From Paenibacillus sp. DCT19 (lineage in GTDB: Bacteria; Bacillota; Bacilli; Paenibacillales; Paenibacillaceae): a DNA stretch of 64,000 nucleotides. Positions 28,450-37,803 of the stretch are shown piece by piece. Where the stretch lies: positions 6,120,001 through 6,184,000 of the forward strand of contig NZ_CP029639.1 of the NCBI RefSeq assembly GCF_003268635.1. The letters are read 5' to 3'. A program made the translations under genes and the position numbers. The number at the start of each line of letters is the position of its first letter. Position 1 is the first letter of the stretch. Under the pieces are notes generated by a model. The model ran no database searches. It was not told the DNA's origin and saw nothing but the letters and a program-made list of their open reading frames with translations.

Positions 28450-29638
28450 GAACGATTTCCTCCTCACTAAGCCCGATCGGTTTGTTGACGATGCCTACAT
28501 TTTCAATGATGATATGTGGTTCAATCACAACGTTCACATCAGGATATACGTCATCCCAACGATCCTTAATCTTGTCCCATTCTTTAGGCAATTGCTGATG
28601 AATAGCACGGCCGAGACCAAGGATATCCGCATTGTATTTACTCTGTATGAGTCGTATACCTTCATTAATATCTTTCTTAATCTTGACATGCACTGCCTCG
28701 GTAAGCTTCATCATTTCTTCCTCGCGGAGGTCGCCATAATTGGACTCGTTATCCACCAACACTCCCTTAGCATACATTTTAATCGTCACGTTCACCTTGC
28801 CATTCTTAATCTTGGGATCATACGAGGAATTGTTCTCATTCAGCTTCACGAACAGGTTTCCTTTCCCTCGAGGAGCCTTAATCATGATTTCCGGTGCATT
28901 CGCTTCGCCCATCGCCAAAATCAGGGCATCCGCGGGTTCCTTGTCAATCATGCCTACCAGCTTATCTTTCTTGAAGATTGCTAGCCCATCCAGCTTTATA
29001 TTGGTTTTGACGTTCTTCCAGCTCTTCGGCACATTATCCACCACGGAAGCAATGGGTAGAAACGGATCTATGCCTTCGCTAAGGATCGCATCGATAAAAA
29101 TCTTAAGTGAACGAGGTGTACGCATATTTAAAAAGCACAACTCACGCACCATCTCTGAAGGGAACTTCTCAATCGGCGCATCCGTGTCCAACACCTTATA
29201 GGCAGCTCCCCTCGTTACAATCGGCATAGCAGATAAACGATTGAGCGGATAACGTGTAAATAAATCCAACATGGGGGCAACGCCCTCGCGAGCCAAATCC
29301 TCGCCAATCATTAATGTCCGGCGGTGTGCATAGTAGATCTGACGCGAAAGTGCCTTCTGACCTTTATTAGAGGTTCCCCGTAACGTCTCGGACGTATTGG
29401 ACAACATGAACCATGGTTTATCACCACTTGTGCCTCCACCGCCTCCTTCACTTCCCGAAGCACCTGATTGTCCGGGTAATGCAATCTGCAGGCTTGTTCG
29501 GTATTGCTGTTCTTCTTTATCCACCGCAATTCCAATAACAAAGGCGACATCATTAATTTCTCTCCGATCCCAGCATCCAGTCAAAAGAGTGCACAGCAGC
29601 ATTATCCCTACCAGTAGATATCTTCGTATGCATACCAT
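28442..29638 (-). CDS. gerKC: Ger(x)C spore germination lipoprotein GerKC (398 aa)
   Basis: The start at 29638 gives a lipoprotein signal peptide with lipobox LLTGC near residue 20, and WDRREIND that follows is the GerC hallmark. GGTGGTG precedes it and the gerKA stop is four bases upstream. The protein is the lipid-anchored C subunit on the inner spore membrane. A Gly/Ser-rich loop lies near residues 60-75. The 3' end overlaps the small TM gene by eight bases. Confidence 0.9.
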   Translation of the reverse strand: MVCIRRYLLVGIMLLCTLLTGCWDRREINDVAFVIGIAVDKEEQQYRTSLQIALPGQSGASGSEGGGGGTSGDKPWFMLSNTSETLRGTSNKGQKALSRQIYYAHRRTLMIGEDLAREGVAPMLDLFTRYPLNRLSAMPIVTRGAAYKVLDTDAPIEKFPSEMVRELCFLNMRTPRSLKIFIDAILSEGIDPFLPIASVVDNVPKSWKNVKTNIKLDGLAIFKKDKLVGMIDKEPADALILAMGEANAPEIMIKAPRGKGNLFVKLNENNSSYDPKIKNGKVNVTIKMYAKGVLVDNESNYGDLREEEMMKLTEAVHVKIKKDINEGIRLIQSKYNADILGLGRAIHQQLPKEWDKIKDRWDDVYPDVNVVIEPHIIIENVGIVNKPIGLSEEEIVHD

Positions 29639-29642
29639 GCGT

Positions 29643-31226
29643 TCACCACCCTTCTTCGGATTCAGGCTTACCATTGATGTTTGTATTCATTCTCTTCTGG
29701 TCACGGTGAACAGTAGAAGGACGATTAATCATCCTCCACCAAGGTGCACGCATGATAATATCCTTGGTATCTGTCTTGCTGTATGGGCTCAGACCTGACA
29801 AATACGGAACGCCAAATGAGGTCATCTGTGTCAGATGTACCGAGATTAGAACCAATCCAATGACAATGCCGTACAATCCGAGTGCACCAGCAAGCAGCAT
29901 GATCGGAAAGCGTAATAATCGAACCGTAATGGCAAAATTGAAGCGGGGAATCGTGAACGATGCAATCCCTGTCATCGAAACGATAATAACCATCGGTGCA
30001 GATACAATACCTGCCTGAACGGCTGCCTGCCCGATTACCAATGCACCGAGGATACTGACAGCTTGGCCTACTGTTTTTGGTAACCTGACCCCGGCTTCCC
30101 GCAGAGCTTCAAAGGATAGTTCCATGATGAGCGCTTCAACTAAGGCTGGAAAAGGAATGGCCTCCCTCGCGCCAGCAATACTTAGAATTAGAGTTGTTGG
30201 TAACATATCCTGATGGAAGGTTGTAATTGCGATATAAAGCGCGGGTAGGAATAGGGCAATGAACACAAATAAAAACCGAATCCAGCGAATGAGGTTACTA
30301 ATGAAGAACCGCTCATAATAATCCTCGCTCGCCTGAAGCATCTGCCACATCGTAACGGGTCCAATTAAGGCAAATGGACTTCCATCTACGAAAATGGCAA
30401 AGCGACCTTCCAGCAAATTACCTGCAACCGTATCTGGTCGTTCAGTGTAATGCATCTGTGGAAATGGGGAATACGGATGATCTTCGATCAGTTCCTCGAT
30501 ATATCCCGTTTCCAAAATGCCATCGATCTTGATCTTGTTGAGACGTTTCTTCACATCCTTAATCATCTTCGGATCTGCAACATCATCCAGATAGGTCAAT
30601 ACAACATTTGTTTTGGTGTCTGTTCCAATGGTCATACTCAACATCTTGAGCGTAGGCGTCTTGAGCTTAAACCGCAGTAGCGCGGTATTTACACGCAGTG
30701 TCTCCGTAAATCCTTCCCGTGGGCCGCGAATAACCGATTCTGTCTGAGGCTCCTCGACACCGCGCCGGACACCGCCTTTGACATTGAATAGCCACGCCTC
30801 CTTACTGCCGTTAATCAACAGTAGAGCTGAGGATTCAAGTACACCGTCAGCAGCTTCTGCCCACGTTGCCACTTTCTTTACCTGGGACAGAGCCACGCGG
30901 GTATCATCCAGAGGAGCTTCGGGTTCATTCGTACGCTGCTCCACCAAACCACGAATGAGAGGACGCAACATATGCTCCTGAATATCCGTTGAATTTACGA
31001 TGCCTTCGATATATACAATGACGCCCTGAACCTCTGGTGAGACCATGACATTACGAAAGATCACATCTGAGCAATCCGAGAAAATATCCTTTACCGCCAG
31101 CATATGGCTTTCATGTGTAAGACCAATCGGCTGTCGTAAAATGGGTGGGGACGGTAATCCTAATGGAACATGAGTCTTCTCTTTTGCGTCCCGGGAACCG
31201 CCTTTACCTGATGTATGATCCGCCAT
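29643..31226 (-). CDS. gerKA: GerA family germinant receptor A-subunit GerKA (527 aa)
   Basis: A soluble N-terminal region (residues 30-270) is followed by TM helices, with RGPREGFTETLRVNTALLR, VDGSPFALIGPVTMW and GAREAIPFPALVEALIME typical of the family. It forms the membrane receptor for nutrients with the B and C subunits and triggers dormancy exit. The gene opens the operon gerKA-gerKC-small TM-gerKB and has GGAGGG upstream. No sigma-G promoter could be confirmed by eye. Confidence 0.93.
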   Translation of the reverse strand: MADHTSGKGGSRDAKEKTHVPLGLPSPPILRQPIGLTHESHMLAVKDIFSDCSDVIFRNVMVSPEVQGVIVYIEGIVNSTDIQEHMLRPLIRGLVEQRTNEPEAPLDDTRVALSQVKKVATWAEAADGVLESSALLLINGSKEAWLFNVKGGVRRGVEEPQTESVIRGPREGFTETLRVNTALLRFKLKTPTLKMLSMTIGTDTKTNVVLTYLDDVADPKMIKDVKKRLNKIKIDGILETGYIEELIEDHPYSPFPQMHYTERPDTVAGNLLEGRFAIFVDGSPFALIGPVTMWQMLQASEDYYERFFISNLIRWIRFLFVFIALFLPALYIAITTFHQDMLPTTLILSIAGAREAIPFPALVEALIMELSFEALREAGVRLPKTVGQAVSILGALVIGQAAVQAGIVSAPMVIIVSMTGIASFTIPRFNFAITVRLLRFPIMLLAGALGLYGIVIGLVLISVHLTQMTSFGVPYLSGLSPYSKTDTKDIIMRAPWWRMINRPSTVHRDQKRMNTNINGKPESEEGW

Positions 31227-31379
31227 CTACCGTCCCTCCTCTCTTGTTTTTATACAAGGTAGCTTGTGCCAGAAGGAACGGAATTATGTGGCTGATCTAA
31301 AACTTTGATAGTTCTATGTCCAAGTTGAGAACAGATCGTATATTTATCTAGGGTTCCAATACCTACATACGGAAGCAAC

Positions 31380-31410
31380 AAAAAAGGAACCCTGTGCATA
31401 CAGGATTCCT
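31380..31410 (-). terminator. Terminator of the 31478-31813 gene
   Basis: On the minus strand AGGAATCCTGT, four bases, ACAGGGTTCCT (one mismatch), then TTTTTTG. Confidence 0.7.
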
Positions 31411-31477
31411 GACGTTATTGAAAGTTGTGTCAACTCAGTTTAGAGCACTTTAAACTTATCCGTTCGTTGATACTTGT

Positions 31478-31813
31478 TTAGTCTGCAAAATAGTCTTCAG
31501 GCACGTAACGAATTTCTGAACCCGCATATATGGTCAGTGCATGGCTTTCCTTGTTGTACTCTACCTTGTCCCCTTGGACATAATACCAATGCTTTACTAG
31601 GGGCTGATCCTTACGTTGTACAAATCGAAATACATTCAGCTCCTGTCTGAGCTCAAGAATCTGCTCGACTGTCTGCTTGTCTAACCCTGTGACAGTAAAA
31701 ATAAAGTGGGTTCCATCATGCTGATATCGATAGGACGACGTGTCTGTTTTACTATTCACCAGCCCTCGTCCTGTCACCCCATGTTTAACCATAAACCACT
31801 CTTGCTGAGTCAT
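31478..31813 (-). CDS. Conserved-looking protein of unknown function (111 aa)
   Basis: A soluble mixed alpha/beta protein starting MTQQEWFMVKHGVTGRG. No signal peptide, TM helix or catalytic motif is visible. The pattern of short strands (HFIFTVTG, WYYVQGDKVEYN, LTIYAGSEIRYV) suggests a small beta-rich fold. It has its own terminator and lies between gerKA and a pirin gene. I do not recognise the family. Confidence 0.5.
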   Translation of the reverse strand: MTQQEWFMVKHGVTGRGLVNSKTDTSSYRYQHDGTHFIFTVTGLDKQTVEQILELRQELNVFRFVQRKDQPLVKHWYYVQGDKVEYNKESHALTIYAGSEIRYVPEDYFAD

Positions 31814-31859
31814 ATACGCATCCCCTATTCTTCGAATTTATCCAATCCAGTTCGATTCA

Positions 31860-32561
31860 TTAAGGTAGATCAATCAACATGAAGAAAACATCCTCACTCG
31901 CTTGAAGCTCCAACGATGGCGTCTCTTCTATACGAGCGGTATCACCTGTAGACAGGTGATATTCTCCGTTCAAAGCAAGCTTGCCTTCAATGGCAAAAAT
32001 GTAGCTGAGCCGACCAGCTGCCTGCTGAAATGACAGCGATTTTCCTTTATTCAAACGACTGAGATAAATGGTCATGTCCTGTTGGATGGATGCAATTCGA
32101 GGCCCGCCCTCTGTAGATACAATTGGAACAAGTTGTCCAGTAAGCTCCTCTGGATCAAACGAAGTCGTCTCATAAGATGGTTTCAACCCTCTGGTGTGCG
32201 GCATAAACCAGAGCTGGAGCAAGCGTACCTCCTCCTGATCCGAAGCATTATGCTCAGTGTGAATGACACCACTGCCCGCAGACATCCGCTGAATGCCGCC
32301 AAATGAAGTGACCGCCACATTACCCAAGTTATCCTCATGGCGTAGTTTACCGTTTAATACAATCGACACGATCTCCATGTCACTGTGCGGATGTGCACCG
32401 AAACCACGCCCTGGAGCAATGACATCATCGTTGGCTACGCGCATTGGACCAAAGGCTGTGTTCTCAGGGTCTTGATATTCTCCAAAAGAAAAGCTGTGAC
32501 TTCCACGTAGCCAGCCCCGATCAAAGCTTGAACGGGCATCGGATGGAATAATGTTAATCAT
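31860..32561 (-). CDS. Pirin-like cupin protein (233 aa)
   Basis: The start MINIIPSDAR at 32561 follows GAGGAGG at nine bases; an earlier ATG has no site. Metal ligands of the cupin lie in GFGAHPHSDMEIVS and VIHTEHNAS (His/His/His/Glu). Pirins include quercetinase-like dioxygenases and redox sensors; the substrate is unknown. DoxX follows on its upstream side, and such pairs often sit in oxidative-stress loci. Confidence 0.88.
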   Translation of the reverse strand: MINIIPSDARSSFDRGWLRGSHSFSFGEYQDPENTAFGPMRVANDDVIAPGRGFGAHPHSDMEIVSIVLNGKLRHEDNLGNVAVTSFGGIQRMSAGSGVIHTEHNASDQEEVRLLQLWFMPHTRGLKPSYETTSFDPEELTGQLVPIVSTEGGPRIASIQQDMTIYLSRLNKGKSLSFQQAAGRLSYIFAIEGKLALNGEYHLSTGDTARIEETPSLELQASEDVFFMLIDLP

Positions 32562-32648
32562 GGCGTGCATCCTCCTCAACATTCTTATTTTTTCTTAGTA
32601 GCATACTTATTCTCATTGTACCAAAAACGTAGTCCCATCGTCCAAAAC

Positions 32649-32720
32649 AAAAAAAAGCCTTGGCTCGCTTAACCGTACTCCCGTAATCATACCCGGAATT
32701 CCGATAAGCGAGGCAAGGCT
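32649..32720 (-). terminator. Terminator of the DoxX gene
   Basis: On the minus strand AGCCTTGCCTCGCTTA pairs with TAAGCGAGCCAAGGCT (one mismatch) around a 33-base loop, followed by TTTTTTTTG. Confidence 0.65.
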
Positions 32721-32817
32721 ATTTGGGTCGATGAATATTGACGATCTTTATTTTTAACTCTATCTGTTAGTTCATAGCAAATTACTTTAATCTCCAACTT
32801 AGACTCATGAACCTTCG

Positions 32818-33240
32818 TTACGCACTCACGTTCTGGCGCACATTGCCCTGTCTGGATAAAAGCTGATCCAATGCCAAGAAGCGGCTACCTGTAAACAACA
32901 AGGTTAACGAACCTGCTAGAAGCATGTAATCTAGTTCGGTTCCGTTTAAGAATGGTGCACCCACTTTGGCTGTGAACAGCACACCCACCATTATAGCAAC
33001 AAATGCTGTGGCGAAAACACGTGTGCCTAAACCAAGAATCATTGCTGCACCCCCAGCTAGCTCAATGACCGCTACAACCGAGGCGAGGAAGCCAGGGACA
33101 CCAATGCTCTCAAAGAAACCAACCGTACCGCTAATCCCACCTTCGAATTTGCTCCAGCCGTGTAATACAAAGATCAATCCAATCATAATTCTAGAAAAGA
33201 ACAATCCGATCTCTACAGTTCTCGTATTCATATCAATCAT
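32818..33240 (-). CDS. DoxX family membrane protein (140 aa)
   Basis: Four TM helices with RIMIGLIFVLHGWSKF, a glycine-rich loop (ELAGGAAMILGLGTRV) and a C-terminal LFTGSRFLALD, all typical of the DoxX/YfiD-like family. These proteins act near the membrane in redox or thiol stress. AGGAGG precedes the start. It may be controlled with the BlaI/M56 genes upstream, but no shared operator is seen. Confidence 0.88.
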   Translation of the reverse strand: MIDMNTRTVEIGLFFSRIMIGLIFVLHGWSKFEGGISGTVGFFESIGVPGFLASVVAVIELAGGAAMILGLGTRVFATAFVAIMVGVLFTAKVGAPFLNGTELDYMLLAGSLTLLFTGSRFLALDQLLSRQGNVRQNVSA

Positions 33241-33286
33241 CCTCCTAAAAATTCATATCGTTTCAAATGACATCTTATCCATGTGC

Positions 33287-34147
33287 TCACCCAATGGACC
33301 AAACAAACAGGACGGAAAGTAACAAGATTACGGTAGCTGATGTCAGTACTGCATAACGCGGCAAAATCAATCTGACATCTTGTTCAGGATCGAGCAGTCT
33401 AGATATTCGGACATTGACTGACGTATCAGCGAACGACGATTGAACTGCCATCCCTTTGACATGCCATTGCTCTGGATAAGCACGGATAAGCTTGAGCAAA
33501 GCACTGCCAATACCCGCTGCATTACCTGTTCGTTCAATAGCTTCGTTATCAGCCAAAATCTCTCTAACCACATGGTAATGCTTCGACGTATGCTTCAATA
33601 CAGGCAGGTAAGGCATCATGATGGCAAATACCGACAACAACGTTGTTTTTAGTGGATCGCGGTGCCATAGATGGTGAACCTCATGATAGACAACTGCGGT
33701 TTCTTCCTCGGCATCAAGCATGCTCAGCAGTCCACTAGATAACACAATATACGGTTTCCAGAGACCGATCGTAAACGCAACTGGTGACCGCTTGTCCACG
33801 ATAATAAAGCCTGGGCGTTTCAGATGTTGATACTTTGCCTCGAATTCCCTCGACAGCGCCACATTCTCCAAGGTACGAAGCTTCTGGATTGCCGCCCGTG
33901 TCTGCATCATCCGATCCAGTAACAACCAAGCTGTGCCAACGAATGTGAGACACACCAATACGATCAGGACGTGTCCGACCGATACCCAGCCTAAGCGGCT
34001 CATCCAGTGATTGCACAGCCAGAGTAGATTGAACGGGATATCCCAACCGAAAATTTTGTACATCGCGTACATAAACATCTGCATGAACACAAACAACGGA
34101 ATGCCAATGCCGACGGTGAACAGTAGCTTCGAGCGGGCTCTCCACAT
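33287..34147 (-). CDS. M56 family membrane metallopeptidase, BlaR1-like sensor (286 aa)
   Basis: Start at 34147 (MWRARSKLLF), two bases past the BlaI-type stop, follows AAAGGAT. Two or three N-terminal TM helices precede the gluzincin motif HEVHH (residues near 194) with DPLK. The C-terminal TM helix closes the protein; there is no extracellular penicillin-binding domain, so the signal is not a beta-lactam sensed in the BlaR1 way. It should cleave the BlaI-like repressor encoded just upstream. Confidence 0.87.
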   Translation of the reverse strand: MWRARSKLLFTVGIGIPLFVFMQMFMYAMYKIFGWDIPFNLLWLCNHWMSRLGWVSVGHVLIVLVCLTFVGTAWLLLDRMMQTRAAIQKLRTLENVALSREFEAKYQHLKRPGFIIVDKRSPVAFTIGLWKPYIVLSSGLLSMLDAEEETAVVYHEVHHLWHRDPLKTTLLSVFAIMMPYLPVLKHTSKHYHVVREILADNEAIERTGNAAGIGSALLKLIRAYPEQWHVKGMAVQSSFADTSVNVRISRLLDPEQDVRLILPRYAVLTSATVILLLSVLFVWSIG

Positions 34148-34148
34148 G

Positions 34149-34565
34149 TCAGTCGTTATCCTTTTTCCATTGTTTGATCTTCTGCTCCAGTCGTTCAATC
34201 AAACTTGAATCTGCTTCCTCCAATGCATCCAGCATATGATTCAACGCCAGCGCACCGAATTCATCCACCAGTTCATGGGACAGCTCTTTGGATTGGTTGT
34301 TCATGAACTCCTCCTTACTCTGTACCGGCTGGTACAATGACGTTCTGCCCTTCTGCGACTTGCCCAGTAGCCCTTTATCCACGAGCCGATTCATAACCGT
34401 CATCACGGTATTGAAATTAACATCCTTATCTTTCTCAAGTGCGGCCTGAACTTCGCGGATACTGCTTCCCGGACGAGCCCACAAAATATCCATAATCTTC
34501 GCTTCCAGCGGACCAAAAAAACGATTCAGCCCACGTTCACCTACTTTAAAATTATTTATTCTCAT
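34149..34565 (-). CDS. BlaI/MecI/CopY family transcriptional repressor (138 aa)
   Basis: A winged-helix domain (LNRFFGPLEAKIMDILW, VNFNTVMTVMNRLVDKGLL) and a C-terminal dimer domain with Asn-rich NNQSKELSHELVDEF, including the site region that M56 peptidases cut. The start at 34565 with AGGGG lies 17 bases past the palindrome at 34582. Overlap order (repressor then peptidase) is the standard signalling pair. Confidence 0.92.
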   Translation of the reverse strand: MRINNFKVGERGLNRFFGPLEAKIMDILWARPGSSIREVQAALEKDKDVNFNTVMTVMNRLVDKGLLGKSQKGRTSLYQPVQSKEEFMNNQSKELSHELVDEFGALALNHMLDALEEADSSLIERLEQKIKQWKKDND

Positions 34566-34581
34566 TTTCCGACACCCCTCA

Positions 34582-34598
34582 CACTACCCATTGTAGTG
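34582..34598. promoter_or_regulatory. Candidate BlaI-family operator
   Basis: CACTAC, five bases, GTAGTG is a perfect 6-bp inverted repeat resembling the TACTACA core of BlaI/MecI operators, placed just before the repressor start, as expected for autorepression. Confidence 0.6.
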
Positions 34599-34709
34599 CC
34601 ATCAAGTAAGAAGTCAACCTCTATGTTAGCTATTTATTGTAAATGATTTGTAAATATGTTTTCCATTTCAGCGAAATGACTGGAGTTAATGGAGTGGCTC
34701 TTGATCTCC

Positions 34710-34762
34710 AAAAAAGCACGAAGACCAGGCAGTTCCGCAAGTCATGCGGTTCTCCCTGGTCT
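34710..34762 (-). terminator. Probable terminator of catalase
   Basis: On the minus strand AGACCAGGGAGAACCGCA pairs with TGCGGAACTGCCTGGTCT with mismatches; a T run follows after six bases. Confidence 0.45.
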
Positions 34763-34813
34763 ATATATATGACGATCTTATCTGATGGATATAATAAGGA
34801 AAATTAGTACTTT

Positions 34814-36274
34814 TTACCGACTTTGTGGCGGCATATGAGCCGAAATATCTACGCCAAGTCCTTGAGCTAACCGACCACCGAATTGTCCATCTGCCCGGAA
34901 GAAGTGGCATAGTGCACGCATTTGAGTATCTACAGGCACTCCCTTCAGATCATTCACCAAATTATCTAATAGATGTTGCTGCTCTACAGGAGTAAATGAG
35001 CGATACAGCTCCCCTGCCTGCGTGTAATCATCCGTCTTCTCCAGCTTCTCCCGTGTAACCTCACCGTGCAGTGGAGCCCGGCTATCCCTATAGGTAGCAT
35101 CTTCCTGTGGGCTGCTGCTAGAGCTGTTCGGTTCATAGTTTACCGGGGAAGGATCCTGGTTCACATTCATGAGTCCATCCCGCTGGTGATTACGTACTGG
35201 TGCGTACGGGCAATTCACTGGAATTTGCAAATAATTCGGCCCCAGACGATGGCGCTGCGTATCTGGGTAAGAGAACAGACGGCCTTGCAACAATTTATCC
35301 TCCGATGGCTCAATGCCTGGTACTAAAGCACTTGGTGAAAATGCAGCTTGCTCTACCTCGGCAAAGAAATTCTGAGGGTTACGATTTAATGTCATCGTTC
35401 CTACCGTTTGGAATGGAATGACGTCTTCAGGCCATGTTTTGGTTGGATCGAGCGGGTCAAAAGCAAAGTCATCCATTTGCTCTGGTTTTAATAACTGTAC
35501 CTGCAGCTTCCACTGCGGGTATTGCCCGTTCTTGATATGATCGTGTAAATCCCGAGTCGCATGATTAAAGTCCTGCCCCTGAACCTCGGCAGCCTCCTGA
35601 CGCGAAAAGCCACGAACGCCTTGGGCAGACTCCCATTTGTATTTTACATAATGAACTTCGCCTTGGGCATTGATCCATTTAAACGCATGCACGCCGAATC
35701 CATCCATCTCACGATAATTAGCAGGCGTACCCAGATCAGAGAACAACCAAGTCATCATATGCGTTGACTCTGGGGTAAGGGTCATAAAGTCCCAGTATCT
35801 TGCCGGGTCTTGAATATTCGTATCTGGTGCTGGCTTTAATGAATGAACCATATCAGGAAACTTCATCGCATCCCGAATAAAGAATACAGGTAGATGGTTG
35901 CCTACAAGATCGTAATTACCCTCTCGTGTGTAGAACTTCACAGCAAATCCACGAGGATCACGAGCCGTCTCTGGTGACCCTGTTCCATGAATAACGGTGG
36001 AGAAACGAACAAGGACATCCGTCTCCGTGCCTGGGTCTTGGAGGAAATCTGCAGTCGTATACGCCTTCATGCTCTGCTCCAGTGTAAATACACCATGCGC
36101 ACCAGCACCTCTAGCATGCACTACACGTTCTGGAATACGCTCACGGTCAAAATGGGCAATCTTCTCCAGCAGGTGATAATCCTCAAGTAATGTTGGCCCT
36201 CTCCTGCCTGCTGTACGGGAATTTTGATTGTCACCTACAGGTGCACCTTGATTGGTTGTCATACGTTCTGTCAT
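34814..36274 (-). CDS. katA: Monofunctional heme catalase KatA (486 aa)
   Basis: It breaks down hydrogen peroxide. The distal His lies in RVVHARGAGAHG, Asn in VGNHLPVFFIRD, and the proximal heme ligand Tyr in RLFSYPDTQRHRLG. The length and lack of a C-terminal flavodoxin-like domain place it with small-subunit catalases. GAGGAGG precedes the start. A PerR box lies upstream (36378), so peroxide induction is expected; the PerR-like gene is 1 kb further on. Confidence 0.96.
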   Translation of the reverse strand: MTERMTTNQGAPVGDNQNSRTAGRRGPTLLEDYHLLEKIAHFDRERIPERVVHARGAGAHGVFTLEQSMKAYTTADFLQDPGTETDVLVRFSTVIHGTGSPETARDPRGFAVKFYTREGNYDLVGNHLPVFFIRDAMKFPDMVHSLKPAPDTNIQDPARYWDFMTLTPESTHMMTWLFSDLGTPANYREMDGFGVHAFKWINAQGEVHYVKYKWESAQGVRGFSRQEAAEVQGQDFNHATRDLHDHIKNGQYPQWKLQVQLLKPEQMDDFAFDPLDPTKTWPEDVIPFQTVGTMTLNRNPQNFFAEVEQAAFSPSALVPGIEPSEDKLLQGRLFSYPDTQRHRLGPNYLQIPVNCPYAPVRNHQRDGLMNVNQDPSPVNYEPNSSSSSPQEDATYRDSRAPLHGEVTREKLEKTDDYTQAGELYRSFTPVEQQHLLDNLVNDLKGVPVDTQMRALCHFFRADGQFGGRLAQGLGVDISAHMPPQSR

Positions 36275-36377
36275 CTTGTTTTCCTCCTCATGTTGGTCTC
36301 ACGCTTGCTCTATGTGCTCTATGATTAAAATCATATTCAACATTTGATCGAATATACATTTAGACTTGATCTAACTG

Positions 36378-36392
36378 TTAAAATGATTCTAA
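36378..36392. promoter_or_regulatory. Candidate PerR box of katA
   Basis: On the minus strand TTAGAATCATTTTAA matches the 7-1-7 PerR consensus TTATAATnATTATAA at 12 of 14 positions. It lies about 105 bases before the catalase start. Confidence 0.6.
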
Positions 36393-36478
36393 CATGCCTA
36401 GGTTGCAGCTTGCATGAGATTTGCATGAGCATAAGATGAGGGTCACATGGCTTTCGCATGAACGAACTTCATGATTGT

Positions 36479-36501
36479 AGAGGGCGTTCAAAAAAGGGCA
36501 T
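36479..36501 (+). repeat. Short intergenic motif (GTTCAAAAA type), copy 3, degenerate
   Basis: AGAGGGCGTTCAAAAAAGGG resembles copies 1 and 2 but its 3' part differs. Confidence 0.25.
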
Positions 36502-36523
36502 TTTGGGGAGACGCCTTATAGGC

Positions 36524-36546
36524 AAAAAAAAGCGGACTAATCCGCT
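36524..36546 (-). terminator. Terminator of the OmpR-like regulator
   Basis: On the minus strand AGCGGATTAGTCCGCT is followed by TTTTTTTTG. The hairpin overlaps the gene's own stop codon. Confidence 0.75.
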
Positions 36547-37343
36547 AGGCGGTAGCCCACTCCTCTTACCGTTACAATATATTTAGGGGAAGCTGCGTTA
36601 TCGCCCAATTTTTTGCGCAAGCTTTTGATATGCACATCAACGACATTACTTCCTCCTGTAAAATCGGTCTCCCAAATATCGCTAAGCATCTCTTCACGGG
36701 AAATGACTGCGCCGTTGGCATCGATCAGCTTAAGCAATAGATCATACTCTGTCTTGGTGAGATGAATCCGATCATCATCCCGCTGCACGCTCATCCGCTC
36801 CCGATCCAGCCACAGATCCTTGAACCCGATCCGCTGCCCTTCCTTAGGCAAAAATCCACGCTTCGGCACGGCCGGGCTGTTACCGATCATCCGCTGTACT
36901 CGATATAAAGCTTCCTGCGGTCTCGCTGGCCAGACCAACAACTCTTCCTGTAGCATCGGCCCGCTAGCATTGCCAATCATTTTCTCCCCTACAAGGTACA
37001 AACATGGCGTTGTGTTCTCTGCTTCTCGATTCAAACGGCTGCTGATGCCAGCGAAGGCATCAATCGTCCCAGCAACAGATAGGTCATAGACGAGAAGATC
37101 AAAATCCAGCCGTTCATGCAAATCTGGTTCCCAGCGATGGAATACCAGCACATCGAAGCAACTATCCGTCAATGCTTTGACCAGCTCGTGAACCTGACCT
37201 GGCATAGGGCTAATGAGAATAACACGCCTTGTGATCGGACAAGCTTCTGCCAATGGAGCTGGATCCGTCAGAGCCGGCTTGACCCGAAGTGGCAAACGCC
37301 GACCAGACAGGTTGATTTTTACTTGATCCGTTTGTTTTTGCAT
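36537..37343 (-). CDS. OmpR-type winged-helix regulator with degenerate receiver (268 aa)
   Basis: The C-terminal third is a DNA-binding domain (DRIHLTKTEYDLLLKLID, REEMLSDIW, VDVHIKSLRKKLG, IVTVRGVGYR). The N-terminal part resembles a receiver in size but the acidic pocket and phosphoacceptor Asp are not clear. It starts 25 bases inside the PerR-like gene, with GGAGG upstream, so the two are co-expressed. It may not be phosphorylated. No cognate kinase is adjacent. Confidence 0.75.
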   Translation of the reverse strand: MQKQTDQVKINLSGRRLPLRVKPALTDPAPLAEACPITRRVILISPMPGQVHELVKALTDSCFDVLVFHRWEPDLHERLDFDLLVYDLSVAGTIDAFAGISSRLNREAENTTPCLYLVGEKMIGNASGPMLQEELLVWPARPQEALYRVQRMIGNSPAVPKRGFLPKEGQRIGFKDLWLDRERMSVQRDDDRIHLTKTEYDLLLKLIDANGAVISREEMLSDIWETDFTGGSNVVDVHIKSLRKKLGDNAASPKYIVTVRGVGYRLAD

Positions 37344-37714
37344 TCCCCGCAGACACCTCCAAAGACCACATGGGCATGGTCAATTGCATATCCGGTTTCT
37401 TCAGCCACCTGCTTCATCCATTGTGCGGGGACCTCTGTCATAACCTCGTCCACCTTACCGCATACTTCACACATAATATGTTGATGGTCATCCATCCGGG
37501 CATCGTAGCGACTTGCCGTCTCACCGAGCTTAAGCTCCCGAATCAATTCTTTATCCGTTAAATATCGAAGTGAGTTATATACCGTACCATAGGCTAGATT
37601 ATAACCTTGCTCTACAAGACGGTTCATCACGTCTGCCGCCGTAGGATGATCCTCTGAATGACGGACTACATCATACACGGCCTGTCGTTGTATAGTCAGA
37701 TTTAGAGTTCTCAC
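37319..37714 (-). CDS. perR: Fur family peroxide sensor, PerR-like (131 aa)
   Basis: The GTG start at 37714 follows AAAGGAG by eight bases; an ATG at 37735 has no site. It has the Fur winged helix, HQHIMCEVCGKVDEV and a closing CGEC that form the Cys4 zinc site, and a His/Asp metal pocket that fits PerR (SRYDARMDDHQH). It would sense peroxide by metal-catalysed His oxidation and release DNA. Catalase with a PerR box lies nearby, supporting the call. Confidence 0.82.
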   Translation of the reverse strand: MRTLNLTIQRQAVYDVVRHSEDHPTAADVMNRLVEQGYNLAYGTVYNSLRYLTDKELIRELKLGETASRYDARMDDHQHIMCEVCGKVDEVMTEVPAQWMKQVAEETGYAIDHAHVVFGGVCGECKNKRIK

Positions 37715-37803
37715 AAGCAATTCTCCTTTATTCATCCATTCTATAGAAAGGCACAGTCATATAAAATATAAATGCTGTGACACATAGAAACATTTTGATT
37801 TAG

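Noticed and set aside
36321..36340. A second PerR box before katA (TATGATTAAAATCATA)
   Set aside because: The inverted repeat has a two-base spacer instead of one and matches the consensus less well than 36378-36392.
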